Shown here piece by piece: positions 1 through 43,487 of a stretch of 64,000 nucleotides of DNA; within the stretch, counting starts at the first letter, position 1, and each line of letters opens with the position of its first letter. The position numbers and the translations under genes were made by a program. The DNA lies in contig NC_134675.1 in NCBI RefSeq assembly GCF_030463565.1, forward strand, positions 12,731,862 to 12,795,861, in the 5' to 3' direction. Below the pieces are notes generated by a model. That model had not been told where the DNA came from. It saw only the letters and a program-made list of their open reading frames with translations, and ran no database searches. Source of the DNA: Pelecanus crispus. Lineage: Eukaryota; Chordata; Aves; Pelecaniformes; Pelecanidae.

Positions 1-34282
<34,282 letters not shown>

Positions 34283-34421
34283 GAGTCCAAGCTGGCAACG
34301 ACAACAGCGGCTGAACGCTGAACTCTCAACTCTCACCCCCTCCTCCCCCCTCCTCACAGCCGCGCTTGCTCCCTTCCCCCCACACACCTACGGCGACAAC
34401 AGCGGAGTGCGGCCGGGACCT

Positions 34422-34466
34422 TGCGCACGCGCGAGATGTGTGAGAGGCCGCTGGGACTTGTAGTCC
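34422..34466. promoter_or_regulatory. NRF1 + ZNF143-like module 1
   Basis: TGCGCACGCGCG (34422-34433) fits the NRF1 consensus exactly. CTGGGACTTGTAGTCC (34451-34466) fits the ZNF143/THAP11 type (ACTACA..TCCCAG on the other strand). The module lies 140-184 bp upstream of the ZFR start codon. Confidence 0.75.
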
Positions 34467-34557
34467 AGCCCATGACTGCGCCCCCTCCCCCCACCCGCAG
34501 AAGAGTGTGCTTGGTACCGCGGGAGCCGCCGCCGCGCTTGAGGCGCGAATCCTCATG

Positions 34558-34600
34558 TGCGCATACGCGGGATGTGCAAAGGCTCTTGGGAGCTGTAGTC
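34558..34600. promoter_or_regulatory. NRF1 + ZNF143-like module 2
   Basis: TGCGCATACGCGG (34558-34570) is a slightly degraded NRF1 site. CTTGGGAGCTGTAGTC (34585-34600) is a second ZNF143-like site. Order, spacing and the GATGTG between them match module 1, which lies 136 bp away. Confidence 0.7.
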
Positions 34601-34750
34601 CCCCTCCCTGAGGCCCAGGCGCGAGGGATAGCTGCTCTCAGAGGAGTGCTGCACATACCGCCCGCCTGCCCCCTTCCTCCCTCCGTTATCCCGTGTTCTG
34701 CACCCGCAGTCGCACCGCACCGCACCTGTACCCGTGGACTCATATTGCAA

Positions 34751-35789
34751 AGATAGGGTCAGTTTCTCATTCTTGCCTGAGAATTCTTACCTACACACCG
34801 CAGTAGGTAGGCTCAAGTAACAGAAATTTAGGTGAAATGGGTCACCACCGCCCTTGCCGCATACTGCTTTTTGTCCCCATGCACATACTGCACATGTCAG
34901 TATTGACCAGCTTTCCCACACAAGCACACTGTCAGCTGAAGACTGACATACACAGCAGGTACCTAGTTAGCACTCTTGCAAGGCCATGGAGCTAGAAGGC
35001 AGCACCTGCAGCTAGTGCACATGGGTGGAGTTCACAGTAAGACCTAGGACTTGTCTAACCTTGCAACAAGTTTTAGATTCACCTGGGCCCCGGGGTGCAC
35101 CACCACAATCATACACGTGAAGAGTAACATAGCTGTCATCCAGCTAAAGCCATGTGCACATCATGTGACCTGTCCCCAAGGCACCACAGCTGACAAACAT
35201 CCACAAATTAATTTTGCAGTAATTCCCATGTGCTTATTGTACGTGTGAGGTAAAGCCTCACCCATACAGGGCCCATTTATCTGAAGTTTCTAGGAACCAG
35301 CAGTCCATCAGATTGCTCCTAAAAACTGTTGGGCAGTATACTACAATCAGTGCGGTAACCTCCCATTCAAAGTGACTGAATTTGCATCTGTTCCCTGTGA
35401 CCCTGTTCCACTTTCCCTCTCAGCAGCGGATGCTTCTCAAAGCTGTGAACAAAGCAAAACTTAAATCCTTAAATACTTGTATCTCGTTTGTGTACTTTGT
35501 CCTTGCTATGATGTGCACTTTTCTAATCATCTAAATTAATCCAGACTCATAAAACACTCGCTTCTGGATTTATTCAAAAGTGATAATTTTAGAAATATTT
35601 GTTTCCCATAAGCAACACCTATTCAAAACATCTGTGCTTGGGATCTCCCAGTCCTCACAAAAGCATGGGTTTCCCTTATCCCACAGTACCAGCAACCATC
35701 TTAGGCAGTAATACTTCAACAAAGATATTTTTGTTCATAAAACACAGGAGAAGAGGAAAGTTATTTATCATCTAAAGCTTACATTATTG
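34751..35789. other. Intergenic, ZFR upstream side
   Basis: About 1 kb of mixed composition between the CpG island and the first LTR. No feature is recognised. Confidence 0.6.
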
Positions 35790-35794
35790 CAGCT

Positions 35795-36674
35795 TGTATT
35801 GGGTTTACATGGCAAGGTTTTGGTGGGGGGGGGGGGGGGGCTGCAGGGGTGGCTTCTGTGAGAAGATGCCAGAACCTTCCCCGATGACCAACAGAGCCAG
35901 TGCCAGCTGGTGCAAAGACGGACTTGCTGATGGCCAAAGCTAAGCCAATCAGCAACAGTGGTAGCTGTGATGACATATTTAAGAAGGGGGAAAAAAAAAC
36001 CAATGGGACACAAAACTGCAGCTGGAGAGAGGAATGAGAATATGTGAGAGGAACCACTATGCAGACACCAAGGTCAGTGAAGGAGGGGAAGGAGGTGCTT
36101 CAGGCACTGGAGCGGAGATTCCCCTGCAGCCCGTGGTGAAGACCTTGGTGAAGCAGGCTGTCCCCCTGCAGCCCATGGAAGTCCACGGTAGAGCAGATAT
36201 CCACCTGCAACCCATGCAGGACCCAATGCCGGAGCAGGTGGATGTGCCCCAAAGGAGGCTGTGACCCTGTGGAGAGCCCATGCTGGAGCAGTTTGTAAAG
36301 AACATTCTCCCGTGGATGGGACCCCACACTAGAGCAGAGGAAGAACATGAAGAGGAAAGAGCAGCAGAGACAACACGTGATGAACGTCATGACTGCAATC
36401 CCCATTCCCCACCCCCCTGCACCAATCGGGGAGGAAGACGTAGAGAAATCAGGAGTGAAGTTGAGCCCGGGAAGAAGGGAGGGGTGGGGGGAAGGTGTGT
36501 TTAGATTTGTTCTTATTTCTCATTATCCTACTCTGTTGTTAAATGGATATAAAATAATTTCCCCGAGTTGCATCTGTTTTGCCTGTGAGGGTAAGTGCAT
36601 AGAGATCTCCCTGACATTATCTCAACCACAAACCATTCCTTATATATTCTGTCCCCTGTCCAGTTGAGGAGGGG
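35795..36674 (+). mobile_element. Outer solo LTR, left part (split by insertion)
   Basis: An LTR begins TGTATTGGGTTTACATGGCA. It has a G16 tract (35825-35840) and a TATTTAAG-type TATA box near 35979. It is interrupted at 36674 by an ERVL provirus and resumes at 45567. The left flank CAGCT (35790-35794) is repeated after its far end (45624-45628), proving both parts belong to one insertion. The joined length is about 937 bp. It is a different family from the inserted ERVL LTRs. Confidence 0.9.
35825..35840. repeat. Poly-G tract (16)
   Basis: Run of 16 G inside the outer LTR. Confidence 0.92.
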
Positions 36675-37209
36675 TGTTGCGGTTTAACCCAACAGGCAGC
36701 TACACACCACACAGCCATTCGCTCACTCTCCCCCTCCCCAATGGGATGGGGGAAAGAACTGGAAAAAAAAAAAAGTAAAATTCATGGATGGAGATAAAGA
36801 CAGTTTAATAGGACAGAAAAGGAAGGGAAAACAATAACAATAATATACAAAATAAGTGATGCACAATGCAATTGCTCACCACCTGCCGACCGATACCCAG
36901 ACAGTTCCCGAGCAGCGATCACAGCCCACCAGCCAACTCCCCCAGCTTATATACTGAGCATGACATCATATGGCAGAGAATACCTCTTTGGCCAGTTTGG
37001 GTCAGCTGTCCTAGCTGTACCCCCTCCCAGGTTCTTGTGCACCTGGCAGAGCATGGGAAGCTGAAAAGCCCTTGACTAGCCTAAGCAGTACTTAGCAACA
37101 ACTAAAACATCAGTGTGTTATCAGCATTATTCTCCTACTAAATCCAAAACACAGCACTGTGCCTGCTACTAGGAAGAAAATTAACTCTATCCCAGCCGAA
37201 ACCAAGACA
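36675..37209 (-). repeat. ERVL LTR, subfamily A, 3' LTR of outer provirus
   Basis: It starts TGTTGCGGTTTAACCC on the plus strand and ends AACCAAGACA. It pairs with the LTR at 45027-45561 by shared diagnostic bases and by the AGGGG target duplication. By eye about a tenth or more of aligned bases differ between the two, so the insertion is not recent. A purine-rich tract (AAGGGGTGGA, minus strand) just inside it is the likely polypurine tract. Confidence 0.9.
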
Positions 37210-37636
37210 GTATCCACCCCTTATTCTATACCATCTATATCATGTCCAGGTCCTACCCTTACCAATAAATTCAAATTAACTACCACCACTCTTCCTGTCT
37301 TTTGATATATACACACAGATATCATTCCCTTCATCTATGCGCCATCCCTCTAAAATGTCCATTGAGTTCATTTAGTCCATGACTTTGGGTTCCATCTGTC
37401 ATCACAGTCTTTCAAAGCAGGAGAGATGGTGTGCGATATTGGATTGTTGCATGCTGAAGCCAGTTCTTGTTCCATCACTGCTGCACTTTGCTTGTTTTTT
37501 TATTAAAGTTAATTCTTCATTAATGTGGGCAATTCTTACTGTAATACCACTGATGCGGCATGTAGAAACCATAGAAGAGATGCCATACAGTATTATATAG
37601 CAATTAACATCATAACATTCAGTTTATTGGCTATTT

Positions 37637-38300
37637 TCACCCAAAATCAAACCCCCTTGGATTTGATTGGACACACTGGACTTCCCCATCCTTTCGCATC
37701 ACCCACCAGGTGCACCCAGGTCCCTGTGCAAAAGCAATCCCACAAATGGGTTTGCCTTTGCCTGAAGCAGGAAAAACCCAGACTGTCTTCCCCAGCATAT
37801 TTTTTCTGTGCACTACAGGGACTTTATCTCCTTCTACAGTACGTATAAGTTTTGATTGGGCAGGGCCAGCTCGATTGGCAGATCCCCTGGTGTTGACTAA
37901 CCAGGTGGCTTTTGCTAAATGTGTATCCCAATGTTTGAATGTCCCACCACCCATTGCTCTCAGGGTATTCTATAACAGTCCATTGTATCGCTCGATTTTC
38001 CCAGAGGCTGGTGCATGACAGGGGAGGTGATATACCCACTCAATGCCATGGTCTTTGGCCCAGGTGTCTATGAGGTTGTTTCGGAAATGAGTCCCATTGT
38101 CTGACTCGATTCTCTCTGGGGTGCCATGTCGCCACAGGACTTGCTTTTCAAGGCCCAGGATGGTGTTCCAGGCGGTGGCATGGGGCACGGGATATGTTTC
38201 CAGCCATCCGGTGATTGCTTCCACCATGGTGAGCACATAGCGCTTGCCTTGGCGGGTCTGTGGGAGTGTGATGTAATCAATCTGCCAGGCCTCCCCCTAT
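37637..38300 (-). pseudogene. ERVL integrase, catalytic core and C-terminal part (broken)
   Basis: The translation shows the three acidic residues of the retroviral integrase core: Asp in WQIDYITLPQ, Asp in ESDNGTHF and Glu in SGKIERYNG. A C-terminal segment (to 37637) follows with a Trp-rich, SH3-like character (WLVNTRG, DKVPVVH). A stop codon (38297-38299) separates it from the zinc-binding domain, and a frame break lies near 37960. Confidence 0.88.
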
Positions 38301-39631
38301 TTATATTTCAGCCATTGTTCACTATACCCGAGGGGCTTGAACCGCTTGGCTTGCTTGATTGCAGCGCATGTTTCACATTCATGAATAACCTGTGCAATAC
38401 TGTCCATAGTTAAGTCCACCCCTCGATCACGAGCCCATCTATATGTTGCATCCCTTCCTTGATGGCCTGAGGCTTCATGGGCCCACCAGGCTATAAATAA
38501 TTCACCCTGATGTTGCCAGTCCAGATCCACCTGAGCCACTTCAATCTTAGCAGCCTGATCCACCTGCTGGTTGGTTTGATGTTCTTCAGTAGCCCGGCTC
38601 TTGGGTACATGAGCATCTACGTGACGTACTTTTACAACCAGGTTCTCTACCCGGGCAGCAATATCTTGCCATAATGCGGCAGCCCAGATGGGTTTGCCTC
38701 TGCGCTGCCAGTTGCTTTGCTTCCATTGCTGCAACCACCCCCACAGGGCATTTGCCACCATCCATGAGTCAGTATAGAGATAAAGGACTGGCCACTTTTC
38801 TGGTTCAGCAATATCTAAAGCCAGCTGGATGGCTTTCACCTCTGCAAACTGACTCGACTCCCCTTCTCCTTCAGCACTTTCTGCAACTTGTCGTATAGGA
38901 CTCCATACAGCAGCTTTCCACCTCCGATGCTTTCCCACAAGACAACAGGACCCATCAGTGAACAGGGCATATTGCTCCTCATTTTTTGGCAGTTTATTAT
39001 ACAGTGGGGCCTCTTCAGCACGTGTCACCTCCTCCTCTGGTGATATTCTAATGTTTTTTCCTTCTGGCCAGTCCATGATCACTTCCAAGATTCCTGGGTG
39101 ACTGGGGTTTCCTATTCGAGCCCATTGTGTGATCAATGCAACCCACTTACTCCATGTAGCATCAGATGCATGATGTGGAGAGGGGACCCTCCCTTTGAAC
39201 ATCCAGCCCAGCACCGGCAGTCGGGGGGCCAGCAGGAGCTGTGCTTCAGTACCAACCACTTCTGAAGCAGCTCAAACCCCTTCATATGCTGCCAGTATCT
39301 CTTTCTCAGTTGGAGGATAGCAGGCCTCGGATCCTCTGTATACCTGACTCCAAAACCCTAGGGGTCGACCTCGAGTCTCCTCTGCTGCTTTCTGGTAGAG
39401 GCTCCAGGTAGGGCCATTCTCCCCGGCTGCGGTGTAGAGCACATTTTTAATATCGTGCCCTGCCCGGACTGGCCCAAGGGCTACTGCATGAACTATCTCA
39501 CGTTTAATTTGTTCAAAGGCTTGTCGTTGCTCAGAATCCCATTTGTAATTCTTCTTCTTCCGGGTCACTTGATAGAGAGGGCTTACGATCTGGCTGTAAT
39601 TTGGAATACGCATTCTCCAAAACACCCACAA
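38297..39631 (-). pseudogene. ERVL RT connection, RNase H and integrase zinc domain
   Basis: From 39631 the RT thumb/connection reads down to a TGA at about 39270. The frame then continues (39259-38297, 320 codons). RNase H shows LFTDGSC, the Glu in FAEVKAIQLA, YTDSWMV and a late Asp. The integrase HHCC finger follows (HEASGHQGR, then CETC). A relatively long open stretch is preserved. Breaks are single nonsense or frameshift changes. Confidence 0.9.
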
Positions 39632-40721
39632 TGCCTAAAAAAGCTTGTGTTTCCTTTTTGCTAGTTGGTGGGGACATAGCTGTTATTTTGTGGATCACAT
39701 CCATTGGGATCTGACGATGCCCATCTTGCCATTTTATTCCTAAAAATTGGATCTCCTGTGGAGGTCCCTTGGCCTTACTTTGTTTTATGGCAAAACCAGC
39801 CTTCAGAAGGATTTGGACTATTTTCTTTCCCTTCTCAAAAACTTCTTCTGCTGTATTGCCCCACACAATGATGTCATCAATGTACTGCAGATGTTCTGGA
39901 GCTTCACCCTGTTCCAGTGCCGTATGAATCAGTCCATGGCAAATGGTGGGGCTGTGCTTCCACCCCTGGGGCAGTCGATTCCAGGTGTACTGAACACCCC
40001 TCCAGGTAAAAGCAAACTGGGGCCTGCACTCTGCTGCCAAAGGGATGGAGAAAAATGCATTAGCGATGTCACTTGTGGCATACAACTTGGCTGCCTTTGA
40101 CTCCAGTTCGTATTGAAGTTCTAGCATGTGTGGCACGGCAGCAGTCAGCGGCGGCGTAACTTCGTTCAGGCCGCGATAGTCCACTGTTAGTCTCCACTCC
40201 CCGTTAACCTTTCGCACTGGCCATATGGGACTGTTAAAGGGTGAGCGAGTCTTGCTGATCACTCCCTGGCTCTCCAGTCGACGAATCCGGTTATGGATGG
40301 GAATCAGGGAGTCTCGGTTGGTGCGATATTGCCGCCTGTGCACAGTTGCGGTAGTGATTGGCACCTGTTGTTCCTCAACCTTCAGCAACCCCACAATTGA
40401 AGGGTCCTCTGAGAGACCGGGCAAGGTGGACAACTGTTTAATTTCCTCCATCTCCAAGGCAGCTATACCAAAAGCCCACCGGTACCCTTTTGGGTCCTTG
40501 AAATACCCTCTCCTGAGGTAATCTATGCCAAGAATGCACGGAGCGTCTGGGCCAGTCACAATGGGGTGCTTCTGCCACTCATTCCCAGTTAGGCTCACTT
40601 CAGCTTCCAGTACAGTTAGCTGTTGGGATCGCCCTGTCACTCCAGAAATACAAATGGATTCTGCCCCTCTATAGTTTGATGGCATTAGCGTGCACTGTGC
40701 ACCAGTGTCCACTAGAGCCTT
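39531..40721 (-). pseudogene. ERVL protease and reverse transcriptase
   Basis: The frame opens after a UAG at 40722-40724. The protease active site is VDTGAQ, and CILGIDYL is the second protease motif. RT follows with [50 protein letters not shown] and the catalytic YIDDII. The frame is lost near 39550-39600 and continues in another frame. About 393 codons are open. The YIDD box and the class III-like layout support ERVL. Confidence 0.92.
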
Positions 40722-40817
40722 CTACTCCTGTGGGTCTGACGTTCCAGGCCATCGAATCCACACAGTCCAGGAAACCCGGTTGTCCCTTTCCTCCACCTGG
40801 CTGGAGGCAGGGCCCCT

Positions 40818-41570
40818 CTAACACTGGTCATAGTATTCGTTGTTCACTCCTTGTAAATGTGAATCCAAAGTCCCTTGATTAAGATCGGGAGTAGAATTAG
40901 CCCTCCTTCTCTGTCTGGGGAACTGCTCCCTGGAAACTGGAGCTGCAATTTTCCTGGGAGAACCACCTTTTGTAAAAGTTTTTCCTTGCAAGTCATGCAC
41001 CCATGCCTCTAGGGTCGAGGTGGGATTTCCATCCCACTTCCTCATGTCCTCTCCGTGGTCACGCAGGTAAAACCACAGGGTGCCCCGTGGTGTGTATCCT
41101 CTATATCCTCTCTCTTGAGCAGAAGGACGTTGACTCCTAATGGCTGAGACACTGGTCCGTGCAGGTGGGGAGTAGGACAGATCATCTCTGAGTTGTTGGA
41201 ACTCCTGGCATATTTTTTCAGACAGTCTTTCCACAGCCGAGACACAGGCCCATAGGGAGGAAGAGAGACTTTCTTCATATTCCCGGAGTCGTCTAGCCAC
41301 TTCATCCACCGTTGGTGCCTCGTCATCTTTCCAGGCCAGTATTGCCAACGAGTTGGAATATGACACTGGTGCGCTCCGTACCACCTTCCGCCACATGGGT
41401 TGTGTGCACCTGACTTCATCTGGATCTTTGGGTAACTGCTCATCGTTCAGGTCACTATAAATCACCTCCAGCACGCCTAATTCCCTCAAGTACTGGATAC
41501 CTTTCTCTATGGTGGTCCATTTGCTTGGACGGTATATAACATCCTCCTTGAAGGGATACCTTTCCTTCAC
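40818..41570 (-). pseudogene. ERVL gag, C-terminal part (inner element)
   Basis: 250 codons are open, ending NNEYYDQC at a UAG (40818-40820). The protein is charged and helical, with MWRKVVRSAP, a Ser/Pro stretch and [16 protein letters not shown]. There is no CCHC zinc knuckle, as is usual for ERVL/Fv1-type gag. A 19-bp tandem duplication (41552-41589) shifts it out of frame with the upstream gag part. Confidence 0.85.
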
Positions 41571-41733
41571 AGGGATACCGTTCCTTCACGCTTGACAGAA
41601 GTCGCCTCCAGAGGCTGAGCGCTTTTGCCCCTTTTCCAAACGCTTTGTCAATGCCCCCTTCCCTGGAAAGGGATCCCAGCTGCTTGGCTTCCTTACCCTC
41701 TAAATCCAGGCTACTGGCCCCATTATCCCAGCA

Positions 41734-42837
41734 TCAGAGCAGCCAGGTGATGATGTGCTCGCCTGGATGACGACTGAAATCTTTTCGCATATCTCGCACC
41801 TCACCCAGGGATAGGGATCGGGTGGTTACCATCTCATTTATGGGTTCTTCCTCCTCTGGTTCTCGTGATGGCCCTGGTTCATCTTCATCCCTTACTAAAG
41901 GAGCTGATTTCCTTGTGTATTTTTTCTTGTGTATAGGGGCAACTGATACTGGCACAGGTTGGTTCTCTGGTTTAGCCACGGTGCCTGTCACTGAGGTTGG
42001 AGTGGCTGCAGTACCTGTGGTGGGGGTTGGAGTAGCCACAGTGCTCGTGGCTGTGGTTGCAGTAGCCGCAGTGCTCGTGGCTGTGGTTGCAGTAGCCGCA
42101 GTGCCTGTTGTTTTGTCATCCGATCCAGAGACCCTCTCTTTCCCTTGAGGGTACTGAATAGTGTTGAACAGGGCTCTATAAGCATGGGCCAGTCCCCAGC
42201 ATGTTGCAATGATTTGTGTCTCTTTGGAGTTGCCAGGGTGACAACATACTTTTTCCAAATACTTTACTAGTTCTTCAGGATTCTGCACTTGTTCAGGGGT
42301 GAAGTTCCAAAACACGGGAGGTCCCCACTGCCCTAGGTACTTGCCCATACGATCCCACACACCCTGCCACTCATAACTATCCAGCCTTGGGGCAGATCTC
42401 TGGATGATATTCTTAAATTGCTTACTAACCTTTGTCAAAACCAAAACAATATTCCCAAGAAGTATCAATAGAAGTATCTTAACTGCCCAGGGATGTTCAA
42501 AATACTGAAAACTTTCTGTAATGAGGGAGGAAGCATTATAGAAGAAGGTAATGAAGGTGCCATTCTGTAGTTCCTCCACAACAAACGTCTCCGAGGGAAA
42601 GGTATAATTGCTAACTCTCTCCATGAGGTGGTACCTAAAGTACAGTAATGACTTGTGTATAAAACCCAGATACAAAACCATGCTCAAGGTCAGGATTTTG
42701 ATAAGGAACCTCCCAATCAAAACATCCTTAATCACTACAGAGCATAGCGCAATGCACAGACCAACACCAAGCTTTAACATGCACAGCCAAGAAAAGAACA
42801 TGGTACAGATCAGATGAACTAATATCGTGACCGGCAA
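41734..42837 (-). pseudogene. ERVL gag, N-terminal part with membrane-like region (inner element)
   Basis: 367 codons are open from a Met 59 bases inside the primer-binding site. Residues 1-60 hold two strongly hydrophobic segments. Residues 75-105 carry three N-glycosylation sequons (NYT, NGT, NAS). Residues 119-136 form another hydrophobic segment, and a lysine-rich stretch follows. A capsid-like region with [11 protein letters not shown] comes next, then a Thr/Ala repeat (four 10-residue units), then a charged region. The ORF stops at TGA 41734-41736 where the related copy near 61 kb has CGA. Confidence 0.85.
41984..42103 (-). repeat. 30-bp in-frame repeat in gag, 4 units
   Basis: Four adjacent 30-bp units, starting CCTG/CTCG and ending GCAGTG/GCAGTA on the plus strand, encode 10-residue Thr/Ala/Val units. 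Two units are identical. The homologous array has six units at 44303-44482 and one at 61279-61308. Confidence 0.92.
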
Positions 42838-42895
42838 CTGTTAACGGATTCCTTAATACACTCTAGTTAATCTGTTCTTGTCTCAAACCCTTCGA

Positions 42896-42913
42896 GCCCC
42901 ACGTTGGGCGCCA
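42896..42913 (-). promoter_or_regulatory. ERVL primer-binding site, tRNA-Lys(1,2) type
   Basis: The minus strand reads TGGCGCCCAACGTGGGGC, complementary to the 3' end of tRNA-Lys(1,2), the primer used by foamy and several other retroviruses. It begins 8 bases inside the LTR end (42922) instead of the usual 0-3. Confidence 0.88.
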
Positions 42914-42921
42914 AAAAGGAC

Positions 42922-43487
42922 TGTCGTGGTTTAGCCCCAGCCAGCAACTAAGCACCACGCAGCCGCTCACTCACTCCCCCTACCCCGATGGGATGGGGGA
43001 GAGAATCGGAGGAGTAAGAGTGGAAAAAAACTCCTGGGTTGAGATAAGAACAGTTTAATAATTGAAATAAAATAAAGTAAAATAATAATAATAACAATAT
43101 AATAATAATAGTAGTAATAATATACAAAGCAAGTGATGCACAATGCAATTGCTCACCACCCAACGACCGATACCCAGACAGTCCCCGAGCAGTGATCGCT
43201 GCCCCCCGGCCAACCCCCCCCAGTTTATATACTGAGCATGACGTCATATGGTATGGAATAGCCCTTTGGTCAGTTTGGATCAACTATTCTGGCTGTGCCC
43301 CTCCCAGTTTCTTGTGCACCTGGCAGAGCATGGGAAGCTGAAAAGTCCTTGACTAGCATAAGCAGTACTCAGCAACAACTAAAAACATCAGCATGTTATC
43401 AACATTCTTCTCATCCTAAATCCAAAACACAGCACTATGCCAGCTACTAGGAAGAAAATTAACTCTATCCCAGCCGAAACCAGGACA
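42922..43487 (-). repeat. ERVL LTR, subfamily B, 5' LTR of inner element
   Basis: A 566-bp LTR (TGTCGTGGTTTAGCCCC to GAAACCAGGACA on the plus strand). Signature bases (AATAATTGAAATAAAATAAAG) match the solo LTRs and the 58.8-62.7 kb element, not the outer pair. A perfect CRE palindrome TGACGTCA (43239-43246) lies just upstream of TATATAAAC. It follows directly on disrupted gag of the outer provirus at CTAGT (43488). Confidence 0.92.

Noticed and set aside
36034..36504. ORFs with repeated LQPM/LQPV phrases
   Set aside because: They are inside the outer LTR and come from internal LTR repeats. There is no sign of a coding role.
37210..37636. Possible dUTPase or env after integrase
   Set aside because: No motif of either could be recognised in the broken frames, so none is claimed.
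39361..39378. GTCGAC next to CTCGAG, like a cloning polylinker
   Set aside because: It lies inside the ERVL pol reading frame and the homologous sequence continues on both sides, so it is chance and not vector.
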